From the NCBI GenBank assembly GCA_039029935.1, contig JBCCFC010000525.1, positions 1-8,916 of the forward strand: a stretch of DNA of 8,916 nucleotides, read 5' to 3'. Below, one piece after another: positions 6,995 through 8,916 of the stretch (position 1 is its first letter; every line of letters begins with the position of its first letter). This DNA comes from G039029935 sp039029935 (GTDB lineage Bacteria > Chloroflexota > Anaerolineae > Caldilineales > Caldilineaceae). A program made the translations under genes and the position numbers. The notes beneath the pieces are model-generated. The model was not told the origin of the DNA and made no database searches. It worked only from the letters and a program-made list of their open reading frames with translations.

Positions 6995-8155
6995 ATGTTG
7001 AACCGTAAACTATTGTTGATCCTTCTCGCACTCGCACTGGGTGTGATGGTCGCCTGTGCGCCACCGGCAGCCGCACCAGCCGCCGAAGAAGCAGCACCAG
7101 CAGCCGAAGAAGCATCAGATGATGCTGGTGATGCAGCCGCCGAAGGTGGAGCCTATGCTGGCGAGACTATCGAAATCATCATTCCATATGGTGAAGGCGG
7201 CGGTACGGACACATGGACACGCTCAATTGCACCATTTTTGCAGAAATACTTGGGTGACGATGTTGTTGTTCAGCCAATCAACATCAAGGGTGCCTCTGGT
7301 GTTCAGGGGGCGAACGAGTTTGGTGCTGTTCGTGAGCATGACGGTCTGAGCTTGGTGGTTACATCTGGCTCGAATGTATTTCCATATCTGCTGGGTCAGA
7401 GCGCGGTCCAATATGATTTCAACGAGTTCTCTGGCGTCATGGGTTCACCAGTTGGCGGCGTTGTTTTCATCTCACCAGACACGGGCGTAGCAAGTGTTGA
7501 AGACCTGTGTGCCACAGACGCTGAATTGGTCTACGGTGGCGTTTCACCAACAGGCTTGGACTTGGTTCCATTACTGGCCTTTGAATTGCTCGGTCTGGAA
7601 ACGATCCCGATTTTGGGCTACGATGGTAAGGGTGCTGCCCGTGTTGCTTTTGAGCAGGGTGAAACCAACATCGACTACCAGACTTCACCAGCGTATCTCA
7701 AGAATGTCACGCCACTAGTTGAAGAAGGCTCTGCAACACCACTCTTTGCTTTCGGTGTACTGGATGCCAACGGCGACGTCGTTCGTGACCCAGTCTTCAG
7801 CGACATGCCTAGCTTTGCCGAGGTTTACGAGACCTGTGTTGGCGAGGCTCCATCAGGCGTAGAGTACGATGCGTTCAAGGCTGCACTGGCCGCTGGCTTT
7901 GCCGCACAGAAGAACATGTGGGTTCATGGCGATGCACCAGAAGATCGCATTGCTGAATTGACCGCTGCTGCGGAGATGGTCTTGGCCGATGAAGAGTTCC
8001 TAGAGCTTGCTGGCAACTTGATCGGTGATTACCAGTTCTATGCTGGTGCTGACAACGTAGGCGCAGCCTTTGGTGCAGCGTCACAATTGCCTGCGGAATC
8101 ATTTGACTGGCTGGTTGGTTTCTTGGCCGATGAATATGAGGTTGTCATCGAGTAG
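6995..8155 (+). CDS. Tripartite tricarboxylate transporter substrate-binding lipoprotein (TctC/Bug family), paralog 2
   Basis: This is a 386-residue solute receptor of the TctC/Bug family. It has a classic lipoprotein signal with a basic start (MLNRK), a leucine-rich core, and a lipobox MVAC with Cys21. Residues 22-54 are a low-complexity Ala/Glu/Pro/Asp tether, typical of surface lipoproteins in Chloroflexota. The binding domain begins with ETIEIIIPYGEGGGTDTWTR, where the canonical Pro of the SPGGG loop is replaced by Glu (GEGGG), unlike paralog 1. GSPVGGVVFISP (150-161), GVSPTGLDLVPLLAFELLG and LGYDGKGAARVAFEQG match the paralog closely. Cys172 and Cys281 are 109 residues apart, as are Cys169 and Cys278 in paralog 1. 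AGGAG at 6980-6984 is a strong ribosome binding site. An intrinsic terminator follows at 8266. The ligand is unknown, and no membrane subunits are present. Confidence 0.94.
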   Translation: MLNRKLLLILLALALGVMVACAPPAAAPAAEEAAPAAEEASDDAGDAAAEGGAYAGETIEIIIPYGEGGGTDTWTRSIAPFLQKYLGDDVVVQPINIKGASGVQGANEFGAVREHDGLSLVVTSGSNVFPYLLGQSAVQYDFNEFSGVMGSPVGGVVFISPDTGVASVEDLCATDAELVYGGVSPTGLDLVPLLAFELLGLETIPILGYDGKGAARVAFEQGETNIDYQTSPAYLKNVTPLVEEGSATPLFAFGVLDANGDVVRDPVFSDMPSFAEVYETCVGEAPSGVEYDAFKAALAAGFAAQKNMWVHGDAPEDRIAELTAAAEMVLADEEFLELAGNLIGDYQFYAGADNVGAAFGAASQLPAESFDWLVGFLADEYEVVIE

Positions 8156-8164
8156 TTGCCAGTC

Positions 8165-8263
8165 TCGGTAATCGGTGGTCAGTAGGTCAGTAGGTCGGTA
8201 GGTCGGTTCCAGATTACCGAACACCGACGAACCGAACACCGACGAACCGAATACCGACCTACC
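8165..8263. repeat. Short-period tandem repeats arranged as an imperfect inverted repeat
   Basis: The left half is four 8-base units of the form GGTCAGTA/GGTCGGTA (8177-8208). The right half is three 15-base units, two identical ACCGAACACCGACGA (8216-8230, 8231-8245) and one variant (8246-8260). The halves are G/T-rich and C/A-rich and can pair: GGTAGGTCGGT (8197-8207) with ACCGACCTACC (8253-8263), and TCGGTAAT (8165-8172) with ATTACCGA (8213-8220). The element starts about ten bases after the receptor stop codon and sits just before the terminator. No coding potential is seen. Confidence 0.85.
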
Positions 8264-8265
8264 TC

Positions 8266-8306
8266 AACATGACCGGCATCTACTCAGATGTCGGTCATGT
8301 TTGTTT
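8266..8306 (+). terminator. Intrinsic terminator after the second receptor gene
   Basis: AACATGACCGGCATCT (8266-8281) pairs with AGATGTCGGTCATGTT (8286-8301) over 16 positions with one G-U, around the four-base loop ACTC. It is followed by a T-rich tail (TTGTTT). The position, 111 bases after the stop at 8155, fits a rho-independent terminator for that gene. The stem also reads through in the opposite direction. Confidence 0.85.
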
Positions 8307-8916
8307 ATAGCAGGATAACACAATGTTACAATTTGCGCGTTCTCCGAGCATATCGCCATGGTCCGCGGTCAGAAGAACGGCCGTATTCTCTGCCAATCCA
8401 GCGTCAGCGAGAGTCGCTTGAAGGCGGCCGATCCAATCGTCCACATAAGAGACGTTGGCGTAGTAAGCGCGACGGGCGTTCAGGATTTCTGCTTCGCTGA
8501 CATCGACGGCGTCGAGCGCGATCGCCTTTTCCAACCGAAGACTGAATGGGTCATTCTCCTCGGCGGCCGGGCGGGCGACGCGCGGCGCTGGGATGTCGAC
8601 GCTATCGTACAAATCCCAATAACGTTGCCGCGCGGCGTACGGGTCATGCGGATGAATGAAGCTCGTCACCAGACAGAACGGTCGGCCGTCAGAGGATCTG
8701 GCGTAGTCATATATGGCGCGCTCCGCCTGCGCTCCGACCTCATCGTCATACGCCAACTGGTTGGTGATCGCAGCGACGCCAGCCTGCTTGACGCTCGACA
8801 TATTATGATACCAGAGATCGATCCGCTCGTCGGGCCGAGTCCAATCTGGAACCCATCCGAAATCCGCTGGATAAACGTCAGTGGTGTAGCGTTCCTCAAA
8901 ACCATGCAGTTGGTCG
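8295..8916 (-). CDS. Choline-sulfatase-like gene fragment, open at the window edge and truncated at its 3' end
   Basis: This is the middle part of a choline-sulfatase (BetC-type) enzyme, which hydrolyses choline sulfate to choline. The frame is open from the right edge to a stop at 8295, giving 206 residues. DQLHGFEERYTTDVYPADFG, RPDERIDLWYHNMSSV, ITNQLAYDDEVG, RPFCLVTSFIHPHDPY, RRAYYANVSYVDDWIG and LLTADHGDMLGER match the family order. The last is the sulfatase metal-site Asp-His motif. The catalytic CxPSR cysteine region should lie beyond the window. After GER, at about 8338, homology ends: the family continues GLWxKM with roughly 200 more residues, but here the frame reads ANCNIVLSCYKQT into intergenic DNA and the terminator stem. 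The fragment is CpG-rich compared with its neighbours. It is probably a non-functional remnant or a chimeric join. Confidence 0.8.
   Translation of the reverse strand, partial: DQLHGFEERYTTDVYPADFGWVPDWTRPDERIDLWYHNMSSVKQAGVAAITNQLAYDDEVGAQAERAIYDYARSSDGRPFCLVTSFIHPHDPYAARQRYWDLYDSVDIPAPRVARPAAEENDPFSLRLEKAIALDAVDVSEAEILNARRAYYANVSYVDDWIGRLQATLADAGLAENTAVLLTADHGDMLGERANCNIVLSCYKQT

Overview
The window looks like a bacterial chromosome segment, most likely from the Chloroflexota (Anaerolineae/Ardenticatenia-like). This is inference. It rests on a lipoprotein whose mature start is an Ala/Glu/Pro-rich tether, an iron-sulfur type PurF, several short-period inverted repeats next to gene ends, and moderate GC. 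No rRNA, tRNA, CRISPR array, transposase or phage gene is visible.

Layout. Positions 48-3894 are a plus-strand purine operon, purF-purD-purM (steps 1, 2 and 5 of IMP synthesis). purF and purD are almost contiguous. purD and purM are separated by a long perfect hairpin made of heptamer repeats, which swallows the purD stop codon and leaves purM without a visible Shine-Dalgarno sequence. Next comes a monocistronic-looking plus-strand gene (3986-4609) for a small protein with a PD-(D/E)XK-like nuclease signature. It converges, 12 bp apart, on a minus-strand DJ-1/PfpI-family gene resembling isonitrile hydratase (4622-5347). Positions 5348-5555 are almost filled by two tandem 81-bp structured repeats.

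Positions 5556-8155 hold two divergently transcribed, paralogous lipoproteins of the tripartite tricarboxylate transporter receptor (TctC/Bug) family. The 293-bp region between them carries three direct copies of a sequence with a LacI-family-like half-symmetric core, so shared regulation is plausible. No TctA or TctB membrane subunit is in the window. Downstream of the second receptor are a short-period repeat region (8165-8263) and a convincing intrinsic terminator (8266-8306).

The right edge (about 8338-8916, minus strand) is the middle of a choline-sulfatase-type gene. Homology stops abruptly after the metal-site motif DHGDMLGER and runs into unrelated sequence, so the gene has lost its 3' part or the assembly joins two genomes there.

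Functionally the window combines housekeeping purine synthesis with uptake receptors for small organic acids or similar ligands. I see no defence or secondary-metabolite system. The most interesting signals are non-coding: structured repeats placed at gene ends, one pair of which shows coordinated changes that keep a long stem, and the repeated operator-like sites between the divergent receptors.
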